A stretch of 64,000 nucleotides of DNA from Falciphora oryzae (taxonomy: Eukaryota > Ascomycota > Sordariomycetes > Magnaporthales > Magnaporthaceae): positions 2,035,617 through 2,099,616 of the forward strand of contig JNVV01000002.1 in assembly GCA_000733355.1 (NCBI GenBank), given 5' to 3'. Position numbers and translations under genes: made by a program. Below the pieces are notes generated by a model. It did not search any database. It was not told where the DNA came from and saw nothing but the letters and a program-made list of their open reading frames with translations. Shown here piece after piece: positions 45,118 to 56,296 of this stretch (positions are counted from its first letter, which is position 1; each line of letters starts with the position of its first letter).

Positions 45118-46779
45118 TTTAAATGTCTTCTTAGGAGGAACGCCGAAGATGAAGGACGTAGGAAGGCTGCTCAAGTGACTTCAGAGCGCAGTGTGACTGT
45201 CTGAAAGACGAGGGTGGCTGGAGCGCTGCGGCAAGGGAAGTTGGCTGCCGGGAGCAGCGTGGAGCAGAGGAGCGACAGAAATCGAATAGCCCTGGCGGCA
45301 AGCGGAAAGATTCCTGGGTTGGCAGTCGATGGCAGGAAGGAGCTTCTGAGCTGGGCTAGAGACGGAAGGCCGCTGGAGCAGAGTAGCAGGATGGCTGATT
45401 CCGGAGCGATCTTGGAAGGCGCGAGAGCTTCTGTAGAGTAGGGCAGGAAGGCAGAGAACACGATGGTGTGTGAGACCAGAGAGGGACCAGAAAGACGGCT
45501 GCCGGAGCAGAGTAGCGGGATGGCTGATTCCGGAGTTGTCTTGGAAGGCGCGAGAGCTGCTTGCTGTAGAGTAGGGCAGGAAGGCAGAAAACACGATGGC
45601 GTGTGAGTGTAGGCAGGACAGGGACCGGAAAGACGGCTGCTGGGTCTGCTTTTGTAGACCAAGGTTCGAATTCCTTCCTGCTCGACGAAGTGAACTCCAA
45701 AGGTTGAGTAGGCTCTGACGGTGGCTGTCTGGCTCGCGGTGCGTGGGAATGTTCGGTGGTAGAGCGGGATCGGGTCGTTAGAGGAGGCTTGGAGAGTGAC
45801 GACTTTAGGGCAGGAGGGCAGGGCAGGGCAGGGCGTTGATACTGCCGGGTCGAGGGACGGAAAACGGGGGAGGACGGACGGTGCTGATGAATCAGGTCCC
45901 ATAAGTGAATTCCGAAAAGCTGCGCTGTCTTTTTTGCGCCCCAGTTGCCAAAGCGGTGTGGCTTGCCTTCTGGAGCTCGTCCAAACCACGGGGAGGAGGA
46001 AAGCGCGCGCTCTGGGCTAGCCCTCCTGCTGACCAGCCAGGCCGGGGAGCCCCCGGTGTGCTCCTCGTTGGGAAGAGCCGATAGCGAAACGCCCCTCTCC
46101 GGTCTGCAGAACCCGCGGAGCGCAAATCCCCATAGCAATGTTTCGGTTCCAGTATTTGGGTAAGGGTCTGCTAGAATAATGCAGCTTTGGTGGCCTTCCA
46201 CCCTCCTCTAGAGCTTTGAGCACCATCCTTCTCGGGGCAAGAAAGTTATGGCATTATCTTTTCCTTGGACCAAAGACCCTGCTAGCTGCGCAGAAGGCAA
46301 TCTGCTATATACTTGGACTGACACCCAAAAACAACAAGGACGCGAGCCTCGTCCGCCAACCACGACTCCAATCAGCAGAGGGGCACACCACACAACAGCC
46401 TGGCGGTCGAGCAGGACCGGGCCTGCGATGCAGGGGGATAGCAAGAGCGAGCCCCTTTACAACGGTGAGTAATATAAACATTCTATTCGCAAGTCATCGA
46501 TGTGTCTCCCAAACTCAAACCAATTGTAGGAACCGCGTCGCGACGGCAGACGGACGCCCACTTCTTTTGCTCCCTCTTTGCGAGTGCAACGGAGCAGAGC
46601 AGTTCGCTGGTGCAGGGGCCAAATCAAGCTCTATCTCTTGTCCAGTGCCCAGGCCAGACAGGGGTCAGGACCAGCAAGGGAAGGGCAGTTGTGGGGGGGT
46701 GAGGGAGCAGTGAAGACCAGCAAGCCACCAGGCCAAGCACCCGCCGCTGCACTATCTATACAGCCGAAGCGGGAGCCAG
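45118..46779. other. Spacer with a tandem repeat, upstream of the unknown gene
   Basis: 1.7 kb containing the direct repeat at 45361-45645 and otherwise no supportable gene. Two overlapping minus frames (281 and 272 codons) exist because the repeat is open in several frames. Confidence 0.5.
45361..45645. repeat. Diverged direct repeat, about 129-137 bp unit, two copies plus a fragment
   Basis: Units share GAGCAGAGTAGC-GGATGGCTG, ATTCCGGAG, TTGGAAGGCGCGAGAGCT, GTAGAGTAGGGCAGGAAGG and AACACGATGG. The first shared block starts at 45376 and again at 45505. A third, partial copy (GGGACC-GGAAAGACGGCTGC) ends near 45643. Differences are small insertions and scattered substitutions, not only C-to-T, so this is not plainly RIP. 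Confidence 0.85.
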
Positions 46780-48240
46780 TTAACTCCTCTGAAAAATCCC
46801 CCACCAGCACTCGACCTCCTCCGCCACATCCTCATCGTCTCCCCAGTCATCCTGGCTGGCCACGGCACCCTCCTCGATGCACATCAAGCTAGCGTGGCGA
46901 TCCGCAGATGACATGGCGCTGCGGAATGACGAGATCAACCTGATAGTTGTGGCATCACGCCGCGGCACCATGACGAGCACTCTAGCTTCAGCATCTTGGA
47001 CCAGATGGTCATCAATCGCCCCTGCGAGAAGACCGGGGTGGTCATCGTCGTAGAGAGGATCGGCCACGAGGATGATCTAGTTGTCGAAGAATGCTGTCAG
47101 CTCTGTTGACTAACCAGGACAATGCTGAGAAGACAGGATCGAACGAGAATGTGACTCGACTGAGAAAGTCTGAGAGCGACAGCGAGCGCAAGCCACGGAT
47201 TATAGAGAGCGGACGGGATGGGACAATGAACTGGAAACAAGATGCCGGCGCAACTGCAAAAGGCCCTAACGCAACGTACCTTGAACTGGTTCTTCTCTCC
47301 AAACAGGCCCGCGTCGACTTCGTCCTCGCCCTCGCCGCCCCACGTCAGCGCCCCAGCTGTCAGGTCTCCGCCCAACATCTCGACGACGGCACGGTTCTGG
47401 TCAACATTGTGCGCCAGGTTGGGCATAATATCGGGGAGGTCGCTCAGGGCCACCGGGACCTGCCAGATTGCTGCCGCGGCGAGGCCGAGCAGGCCAGTGC
47501 CGGAGCCAAGCTCGAGGACAGACACGGGACCATGGGTGGGGCCGGAAGCAAGGGTTTTGGGAGTCGGAGCCAGAAGATGGGATAGGGGACCCGCGGCGAA
47601 CCGATGCAGCATGCGTGCCAGCGCGTACGACGAGCCCCAAGTTTTGAGACCAAGAGAATCGCCCGTCAGGGGAGGCTCTCTGATGGTGAGTTCGAAGACG
47701 GGGTAGTCTTGGCTCTCGAACGGCCACCGCCTGGTGATCTCGCCCATGGCTTTTCGAGCAAGAGACAGTCAGCAAAAAAGACCGAGGAAGGCACATGCGT
47801 GAGGTGAGCGAGAAACACAGGATTCCACGAGACTAAGAGCATACCCACGACACACGGAATCACAAAGCCACAAAGAACATTCAACACATACCTGTTCTGC
47901 CGCACCGCTCCGAGAGCCGACGCGCCGCCTCGGTCCAGATCAAGTCCCTCTGATCATCGTCTTCCAGCCAAGCCAGGGGGTTGCTGATAACGCTCGATAG
48001 ATACGCGGAGATCTCGTGTCGTAGAAACGCAGCTGTGGTGGCCGCCACCTGCAGCCCCTCCTTGGGGAGCGACTCGGACAGGGAGGAGGCGCGGCGACCC
48101 TTCTTCTTGGGGTTCCAGGTCGGGGGCTCGACTCGGAGGCTCAAGAGACATTCCATGAGGTCCCCGAAGGCAGGCTTCTGCCACATCTGGGGGAAGTCCT
48201 CCGGCGAGCGTGTCACGCCCGCGATCGGCGTGGAGGTCAT
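46780..48240 (-). CDS. Family-16 protein-lysine N-methyltransferase (EFM2/Rrg1-like)
   Basis: Exons 47892-48240, 47280-47749 and 46780-47076. Introns are 142 and 203 nt with donors GTATGT and GTACGT and acceptors AAAG and CTAG. The protein is 371 aa. The N-terminal helical part ends SERCGRTAMGEITRRW, spanning the first splice; this SER-x-GRTA block is typical of the FAM86/EFM fungal branch. The SAM-binding motif I is VLELGSGTGLLGLAAA at about 194-207, followed by the acidic motif ALSDLPDIMPNL. The post-splice segment VIILVADPLYDDDHP fits the D-x-x-Y motif of seven-beta-strand lysine methyltransferases. Family members methylate elongation factors (yeast Efm2 acts on eEF2 and eEF3); the substrate here is not determinable. 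It is cytosolic, with no signal peptide. Confidence 0.88.
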
Positions 48241-50402
48241 TGTGGAGACCCTTGGTCGTCTTGTGGGGATTTGGGGGTGATGTGTAAAGGAAAGGGCTGT
48301 GTGGGGGCCTGTGACCTCTCCTCTAAGTCTAGGTAAAAGAAGGGGAAACTGCTTTGGAGCAAGTCTAAAAAGGTCTTTCCGGCGGGCAAACCGGAGGATG
48401 TGTTTCTAATGCGGGAAGGGCCAGGAGAGAATGAAGGTGAAGATGAAAAGGGAAAAGAAAGATATCTATGCTCTAGGCTCTAGGCTCTATGTTCTATGCT
48501 CTATCGCTTGAACGGGACGGAACGGCAGACTGAAAGTGAAGAGACTCTATGCATGTCCACCGACACTTGTGAGGACAGAGATAAAGGGGGAGGTATGGAA
48601 GTGCAATCCACGGCTGGTCACCTGCGGGACAGGTCAAGTCCCGAGATAGCCTGCATGTTGCCGTTGAGCATGTTAGACAAAGGGATGGGCGTCGTTGGAG
48701 GGAGGGGCTCGGTGAGAGGGGCTTGTGGATAAGACGGGGCCAGTCAGGAATTCGGCGTGGGTGATTCAGTCTTTGTGTATTTGTCGTCGGTCAGGGGGAC
48801 CCATCCCCTTTCCGCTTTGGTCAGTCCGTCTCAGCCTCACGCAGCCTCGGGGTCCAGACCTGGTCGTCAGCTGGCTTACCTAAGGAGCCTCCCAGCGTCA
48901 CGCGCTATTCCGTATTGGGAAGCCGCCCAAGCTCCCAGTTGGTCCCACTAATCAACGTCAGTGGGGCCCCCTCCACAGGCACGAACCTCAAAACCTGGCT
49001 CGGCGGTGATTTTTTTTCGTGACTCTTTTCTTCTTCCTTCCTCTCCTCAAGCATCGTCCTCTTCAACGCTGCGTTTCCATGCCTAAACACGGAGAGGACC
49101 CCCTCTGCCCGCTTCATTGCGGAAACGGGAACCTCTCGACCCTTTTTCGAGCATGTGAGAAATTCGGAGAAATCTTCACTCTCGGGGAAGCCGCTGTCGC
49201 TTTTTTTTCTTCTTTTTTTCCCCTCGGGGAAAGGGAAAAAAAAAAAAAGGACGGGTGATACCCAACTTCTTCAGCCCGTGACGGCCTGGCGTGAACCTTT
49301 TTCCACGTCTGCAATTGGCATCAGAAAAGCAGGAAGCGCGGGTTCGGGGCTTCGTTTCTCTTAGCCGCAAGGCGACGGGGACGCTTGCTCCGGACCGTCG
49401 GCGTTTTTCCTCTGGGAGAGTCGTTGCGAAGATTGTGTCGGGAGACACTGGAGTGCGATACGCGGCGTTACCGACCGGGCTCGGCTCTCCCCTCGTGGGA
49501 GATGCCGTCTCGGGTAACAATTCAATTCCGATTATTCTGTCGAGGACGATGCTTCAACCCTCTTTTTGCTCTCAGGTCAGTTTGTTCCTCCCTCTCTCGC
49601 CCTTCCCTTCCTCCTACTCTGTCTTCTCGACACCCGGGGCAAGCCCGACTGAGAGGACTCCGACGAGATAAGGTACTGCGCTAACCATGCATCCGCGCAT
49701 CTCGACATTGTGCCGGCGATGGCTTCGCGGCTTCTGTTGTTGTGCGCTTGGAGGAGATATCCGGAACGAGGCAACAGTCGTGCTGTTTACTGTTAGATAC
49801 TCGTCAGAATACACTCACCCAACTTTTACCACGTTTCCCCACCACTTGACGATTGCGTAACAATCCCACACACCAGACCTCTCGTCGCGTGCCTAGCGCC
49901 TAGCAGATGCTGATCGTGGCCACATTTTTGTCTGCGGCGGGCAATTTTCTTCTTAGCGTCGCCATTTTGCAACAGCCTGCGCTGAGATGGCCCACGGCCC
50001 CTGCACATGAGACGGTGCCCGCTTTTGAGGACACCTACTGTCTACTCTGCAGGCACTGCTTGCTCCAGACACGACTTTGATGATGACATGTCGTTTACTC
50101 AAGGACAAGGGCAAGGGTCAGTATCAATAGAATCGATATGTAGGTAGGTAGCTCTATAGGTACCGAAAAAGGCATCGCAGACACGAACCATTTGAACCTT
50201 TCGACGAACTAAACAGACGACTAATTTGATGTCCAGTATCGATGCTCCCATGCCCATATTATCCATCGTCTCAGCATCGTGTCACAGCGGCAGCCTGTCG
50301 TACCAACCATATAAACTACAGCGCAATTTCCTTTCCATACCCATCTAGTCAGATGCTCGGCGCGACGTCTCCTATTGAGGCGCATAGCCCAGAGTCATCA
50401 TA
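48241..50402. other. Spacer between methyltransferase and CBM48 genes
   Basis: 2.2 kb with purine-rich stretches (48400-48490), T and A runs near 49010-49250 and no supportable gene. It holds the methyltransferase promoter and the 3' UTR of the next minus gene. Confidence 0.55.
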
Positions 50403-52116
50403 TTATACCTTCCCTTTCCACCAAAGTGCCAGCCCCAACATGGCAACGGCGGCGCTACCAACCGCTAGCACGGTCTGCCAGTCATTGGCTCCTCCCGCCC
50501 CTCTCGGCCGCCGTACGTTATTACCAGCGACCTCCTTGTCCTTCCTCCAAACCGGCGTTGAAACGCCGGTTACGTCAGTTTCTCCATCCTTTTCCGTCGA
50601 AGTTTGATGCTCTCCATCACAACCGACCCAATCCGCTTGGGCCTTCTGGGATTTTCCGGTTAAATTGCGATACAAACCCTTCGGTGAAGGGGCAGCACTC
50701 ATTGTCTCACCATCTTGCGGCCGTACTGGCGTGGGGGTCTCTGCGGGCGTTCTTTTGGGGCTATCCAGCACCACAGCCTCGTCGTCCTCGCTCGTCAGCG
50801 ATTTGGCAGCCATGGTCGGGCGAGTGGCGGGGCTGGGGAGCAGGACAACGGGCTGCGGCGAAAGGGGTGGATCCTCGTCGTCTTCCTCCTCGCCACCCTC
50901 GGCGATGGACTGCAGCGACAATGCTGAAGATGAGGCATCAGAGGCCACGGACCCCATGGACGCTCTGGGGACAGCCAGGCGCTTTGGCGGCCGAGACAAC
51001 GACGGACTCGTGGCGGGGGAACCTCCAATAAAGTCCCCGACAAAGTCGTTCGTTTTTCGACGGGGCACGCCGAGCACGGCCGAGGGAGGGACGCCTTCGA
51101 ACGTCGTCTCGTCCTCCTCGAGTTCGTCCTCCACCTCGTGAATGAGCTCACTTATCTGCTCCAGACGCGAGGGGAACTGCTCGAGTTCGGGATCTTCGAG
51201 CTCCGACATGTCAGGCTCGTGCTCGAATCCGAGGGAGTGGCGCGCCTCACTTGGCGAGTGCGGCCGGCTGCCCCCTTCGTTCGAGTCCTGGTCGTTCGAT
51301 ACAAGACACTCGTGAGCAAAAAGAGGGACGCGGTCCTGGCCGTCGTCCCAGTCGTCGTCCATAGGAGGCCTGTGTTTCTTTGAAAAGGGATCTAGCCAGC
51401 CCGACGCAGTTCCCAAGTCGCCGAAAGAACCCGACGCGCCTCCTTTGACGTCGTCATCGGGGAGGCGGATTTCCGGGGCCGACTCATCGTCGTTCGGCGG
51501 AGGCGACGCCGGCGCCTGTGAGCTTTCAGGAGTGGATGCCTCCTCCAACTCCGGCCTAAGGGGAGCAAGTTAGCAGCGGGGAAAGTGGGTGCGCGCGGAG
51601 CTACCAAACATAGAATGCGCCTCACCTGATCTCGTTAGGAACCGTAAGCACACTATTGCGGTTCCCGTCTTCATCGGTAACTACAGAGACGTCAGTCAGC
51701 ATGGCAAGTTAAGTAGCGAATAAAAGGCACCGCGTGCAGTCAGAGGCAGAGTATTCCAGGCCGCGAAAGAAATATTTAGAAGCGCATGTTGGAGGAAAGG
51801 AAGAGAAGGCGAGAGGAGTGGTAGGTGAGGGCGAGGAGGGGAGGGGATAAATAAATAACGGCGGCGACTAACCCGAATCGGCCCCCTCGTCGAGAAGCCA
51901 CCAGTCGCCGTGCCCCAGGCGGAACTTGTATTGAATACAAGATCCGGGATCTGCGAGGATTGTCGCCTTGAATTCATACTCGCCCTGCTCGTCGAGGGCG
52001 CAGGTCATTTCCTGTGGTTGCCATTGGGGCTCCGAGTAGGATCCGGCCACAAAGACGGGCGGCTGGGCCCCCAGCTTCCGAAAGGTTACCGTGACAGGGA
52101 CTTTGTTGGCCGCCAT
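50403..52116 (-). CDS. Glycogen-binding CBM48 (AMPK-type) protein with C-terminal membrane anchor
   Basis: Exons 51873-52116, 51626-51680 and 50403-51555. Introns are 192 and 70 nt with donors GTTAGT and GTGAGG and acceptors GTAG and TTAG. The protein is 483 aa. Residues 4-98 form a CBM48/AMPK1_CBM domain: VTVTFRKLGAQPPVFVAGSY, PQWQPQEM (W32), then GSCIQYKFRLGHGDWWLLDE with the carbohydrate-contact aromatics and K64, and DGNRNSVLTVPNEI. A 350-residue, acidic, Ser/Pro-rich linker follows. The C-terminus is a single helix (about 462-478) ending WWKGKV, so a tail-anchored topology with the CBM in the cytosol. Yeast relatives Crp1/Mdg1 share the CBM but lack the anchor. Candidate Atg8-interaction motif FEGV near 252-255 follows acidic residues. 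Inferred: tethers glycogen to a membrane. Confidence 0.85.
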
Positions 52117-53527
52117 TGCTGTTCCTTGGGAGTGTTGCTTGGCGGGAAGCTGCAGAACGACAAAACGGACGACTTTCTTGCCCGCCCCCGGACTGGCGTC
52201 GACACGCTGGCCCAAGAGATGTCTGGGTAGGATCCGCAATGGGGTGTGGTCCTCGGTAGGTTGTGTTGCAGGACCCGACACGGAGGAGGGAAAAGAAATA
52301 AAAAGAAAAGCACGAATCGAGATGCAAAGATTCACCGAAAGCGCAGATAGCGGTGTTGACAAGGGTAGCTCCTACAGGGAATTCCTAGGCATTAGGTAAA
52401 AACAGAGCGGGGATGAAAGGCAATGACTGAAAATGTTGGTGCTAGCGGGCAAAGGCGGGCAGCCAGCAGAAGGCGTCGAATGTCGGGTGGGAGAATCGCC
52501 CGATTTCCCACCAGCGCTCGATCCTAAACCACCCGGCGAGCTGCCTGGTTCGGTTGTGGGCTCAATGGGGACAAGGGAAGGAACAATCATGGACCGGGCG
52601 GACGGGCCATTGATTGATTTTTAGAGGCGGCCGACAGGAAGAACCACGAGCTCAACGGTGCTCGGTGGTTGGGAACCGTTCGCGTCGGCAGGACAATGCA
52701 GCCAGATTTCACTAAGCTTTTCAATCCAAAGTGGGAGGCATGAGTGAAGCAAAGGTGCCCACGGTACAAGCACACGGCCAGACCAATCCAGCCCACCCTG
52801 GCTTCCCCGCAGCGCCGGGTAGCTCGATGTCATCATCCACCCTCGTGCATGCCTAGGAATGGGTGTCTTGGTGGGCTACGTGGTTGGAGTCGAGCCGCCC
52901 CTCAACTCGGGTTACCTCACCTTTGTCGACGAGTCCAGCATCATGCCATATCACGCCACACCGCCGGAGCCAGACCCAGCCAGAGCCAGCACAGGCTGCC
53001 CTAAGGACGTGGAAGAAGGCAAGAGGGACTCGGGACAACCAACACACGCGTTGAGGGGGCCCCAGTCAACCAATAAATCGGCCAATCTGCAATCTGTGCT
53101 GGTGCCGACCGGCGTCGTCGCGATGTGCTGGAGCTTCAGAGTCCTGTGTCTCTCCTTCCTTTTTCCTAGCTCGGTAAGCTTGCATATTGATGTCTGGTGG
53201 TTGCACCAACACCTGCAGAAGCTGTGCTGGACCAACTGCAGGACGTGCAAGGAAAGAGCACATTCGGTGAGATGGGGAAGCACGGACTGGGACCGACCAG
53301 AGGTGCCCCACAATCGCCCGCTAGCCCTTGGCTCCTTTGCCGTGGTGGAGAACAGCTGGAGCCGTTTGCCGACTCAACTTTGATGTGGGGCCCCGACTGG
53401 AGCATGCAAAAGAATTTCCAGAAGCGTGGAATGGAGAAGTTGATGAGGCCAGCCCAGCGTCGAGCCATAATATCCAGCACTGCTGCCCGCGTAGCGCCTT
53501 GGATTTCGTCTCTCCTACGGCCTGGTT
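52117..53527. other. Divergent promoter region, CBM48 gene / MRH4
   Basis: 1.4 kb between divergent starts. Short open frames on both strands have no domains. Confidence 0.6.
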
Positions 53528-55552
53528 ATGTTAAGATCAGCGCTGGGGTCGGTATGCCTGGCCTGCCGCATCTCGGCCAGTGCCTCCGCCGTCGGGGCGG
53601 CGTCTAGGGCTCTGGCTCAGGGGCGCCCGCAGCACCACACTTTCCATGTGCCGCCTGGTACCCCCGCCTCGGCACCGGCACTGGCTTCCCGGCCGTTCTC
53701 AACCAGTCATGCATGCGCCGGACCGCCGCGCTCACCCAAACGCACGCCGTCTCGCATGGTCCTATCAGACAGTGTCGCTCGTGACGGCGGGCGGGGTGGC
53801 TCGAGGCCAAGACGGACTGAGGGTCCGTTCGGCGGCATGAACCGCAGGGTTGCCAACGTGGACCCTGACGCAAGGCCGTCGAGGTCTGGAGGCTCGCGTG
53901 GCAGCGGCTCACCACGGGACGGATCAGACCGCAGGGGGGCGCGGAGGGGCGCACTTGGCCGCGACGGCCGCGGGTTCAAGGCGCTCAAGATGCAGCAGAG
54001 CCTCGCAACAGTGGGCTACGGCGCGCGGGCCAGGATCAAGTCTCAGGTGGACGAATTTGAGTCGTTTGAGCAGTTTGGCCTCCTGCCCTCGGTCAAGGAG
54101 GCTGTCTACGGCGAGGCCCTGAAAGGCATGACCGACGTCAAGCCCACCCCTGTCCAGCGCCTTGCCATCCCGGCGCTCCTGGGCCAGACCGTCGGACGCT
54201 CTAGAAAGTCCAAGGCTGCCGCCGACGGTGACGAGGAACCTGGCCGGGAAGAGTTTCTGCTTGCAGCCGAGACGGGCTCCGGGAAGACGCTGGCCTATCT
54301 TGTGCCGGCCTTGAATGCGCTCAAGCTCGCCGAGGCCCAGGACCCAGACATCATCTCGTACAACCAGCGCCAAGCCGTAGAGCGGGAGCGGCGCGCCAAA
54401 GAGGACGCAAAGGGCCAGGCTGCCGGGCAGCGTAAGACCAAGCGCGCCATGGAGCCGCACCCTACCATGGCGAGACCGCGTGTGGTGGTGTTGGTGCCAA
54501 CGGCCGAGCTGGTGGACCAGGTCGGCAAGGTGGCCAAGTCGCTATCGCACATGATCAAGGCGCGCACGCGGCTTGTGTCGGCCAACTACTCGGCCACCGT
54601 GCTCGAGGCCGACGTCTTCTCGCCCGCGGGTATCGACGTGCTGATCGCAACACCGCACCTGCTCTCGTCCATTGCGGCGACGAACCCAAACGTGCTCTCG
54701 CGCGTGACGGACCTCATCGTCGACGAGGCCGACTCGCTCCTCGATCGCAGCTTCTCCGAAGTGACTGAGAGTATAATCGAGCGAGCCATGCCCTCTGTCC
54801 GCCGCCTCGTCATGTGCTCTGCCACGATCCCGCGCCACCTGGACCGCTACCTGGCTGCGCGCTACCCGAACATGCGCCGTATCACAACGCCCAACCTGCA
54901 CGCCATCCCGCGTCGCGTGCAACTCGGCGTCATCGACGTGTCTCGCGACCCCTATAACAACAACAAGAACCTGGCCTGCGCCGAGGCCATCTGGTCCATC
55001 GGCAGGGAAGCTGCCCGACACGAGGGGCCCATCAAGGGCCCCGTCGAGGTCCGCCGTATCATGGTATTTGTAAACGAGCGCGAGAAGACGCATGAGCTGG
55101 CCGGATTTCTCGTCAGCAAAGGCATCGACGCCGTAGCCCTGCATCGCGACACCGAGGAGCAGCGGCAGTCTGAGATGCTTGCTTCCTTCACCAGCAACGA
55201 GCCGCTCACCATCCCCGCTGACGCTGCTACGACAGCCGATGCAGCCGATGCCAAGAAGACCCGCGGCAGCAAAGGGAAAGCTTCGCCAACGCCAGCAAAG
55301 CACCGACAGTTGCTCAACACCAAGGTCATCGTAGCGACCGACCTGGCGTCGCGAGGCATCGACACCCTAGCCGTGCGCCACGTCGTTCTCTACGACGTGC
55401 CGCACACCACCATCGACTTCATTCACAGGCTTGGGCGAGCCGGGCGCATGGGCCGCCGCGGGCGTGGAATCGTCCTGGTCGGCAAGGACGACCGCAAGGA
55501 CATTGTGGCCGAAGTCAAGGAGAGCATGTTCATGGGACAGGCTCTTGTATAG
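53528..55552 (+). CDS. mrh4: Mitochondrial ATP-dependent RNA helicase MRH4 (DEAD-box)
   Basis: Single exon, 674 aa. The N-terminus is an Arg/Ser/Ala-rich mitochondrial presequence with no acidic residue before 81, then a basic low-complexity stretch. The helicase starts near 175 with FESFEQFGLLPSVKEAV and the Q-motif equivalent KPTPVQRLAIP. Motifs: I AETGSGKT (247-254), Ia PTAELVDQV, Ib TPHLL, II DEAD (399-402), III SAT (431-433), then the C-terminal domain with NEREKTHELAGFL, VIVATDLASRGID and VI HRLGRAGRMGRRG. Three insertions (about 225-240, 270-310 and 570-600) are family features. Yeast Mrh4 acts in late assembly of the large mitoribosomal subunit with 21S rRNA. All catalytic motifs are intact. 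Confidence 0.95.
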   Translation: MLRSALGSVCLACRISASASAVGAASRALAQGRPQHHTFHVPPGTPASAPALASRPFSTSHACAGPPRSPKRTPSRMVLSDSVARDGGRGGSRPRRTEGPFGGMNRRVANVDPDARPSRSGGSRGSGSPRDGSDRRGARRGALGRDGRGFKALKMQQSLATVGYGARARIKSQVDEFESFEQFGLLPSVKEAVYGEALKGMTDVKPTPVQRLAIPALLGQTVGRSRKSKAAADGDEEPGREEFLLAAETGSGKTLAYLVPALNALKLAEAQDPDIISYNQRQAVERERRAKEDAKGQAAGQRKTKRAMEPHPTMARPRVVVLVPTAELVDQVGKVAKSLSHMIKARTRLVSANYSATVLEADVFSPAGIDVLIATPHLLSSIAATNPNVLSRVTDLIVDEADSLLDRSFSEVTESIIERAMPSVRRLVMCSATIPRHLDRYLAARYPNMRRITTPNLHAIPRRVQLGVIDVSRDPYNNNKNLACAEAIWSIGREAARHEGPIKGPVEVRRIMVFVNEREKTHELAGFLVSKGIDAVALHRDTEEQRQSEMLASFTSNEPLTIPADAATTADAADAKKTRGSKGKASPTPAKHRQLLNTKVIVATDLASRGIDTLAVRHVVLYDVPHTTIDFIHRLGRAGRMGRRGRGIVLVGKDDRKDIVAEVKESMFMGQALV

Positions 55553-56296
55553 AAGGCGAGCATAAAAAGCCCCCGTGTTAATACTTGCTCCTTTGTCATT
55601 ACTGTAACATATTGTAGGAGTCATAAGCGGCCGAGATACGATACCTAGGCAAGACACTAGATCTTCCTGCATTTAAAAGTCTTGGGGCGTGAAATATGTG
55701 CTCTATTGAGTTCTCTTTCTGCCGGCAACCACAGCACGAACGCAAGAACTTGCGCTCCATGTTTTTGAAGATCTGTGAAGAGCATACAAGCCTCAAGGCG
55801 CGCCAGGGCGGCAACTGTGGTTCTCAAGCAAATCCCCGGGCTGCAAAGATTGAATCAAGGCATGTCAATCGGCAAGTCTACCAAACAATACGGGCCATGT
55901 TGTCGAGGGAATCAGAGTGTTCAACCAGGGCAAAAGAGAAAGAAAGTCTAGTATAGGCATCCAAGGAGTGACATAAAACTAAATAACACCACACTCAATT
56001 GTGACAAGATACAACCGAGCGGGAAGATTAATGGCAGTCGTTCTAGACCAGCACAGAGAAGAAGAAGTCCTCTAGCCCAAGACGAGGAGAATGACTATAC
56101 ACCAAACGTAATAAATCGTCGACACAAAATCTCGAGTCATCAAAATCCGCAACATAACCGTATCCTTTTGTTTTTACTTCCTCCAAGCCGAAAAGCTTTA
56201 GGCACCTCCCATTCACACCCGTTCCCGCGAGCCCGACGGTCAGGTTTATTCACAAACTCTGATACCCTGGCTCAGTTCGGAGGTGCAGGAGGCGTA
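55553..56296. other. Convergent 3' spacer, MRH4 / chitin deacetylase
   Basis: 744 bp between two facing stop codons, A/T-richer than the genes and without a supportable frame. Confidence 0.6.

Noticed and set aside
45171..46201. Two overlapping minus frames of 272 and 281 codons
   Set aside because: Both run through the 129-bp repeat, which is open in several frames; no domain or start context supports either.
54542..55303. 253-codon minus frame inside MRH4
   Set aside because: A shadow of the helicase gene.
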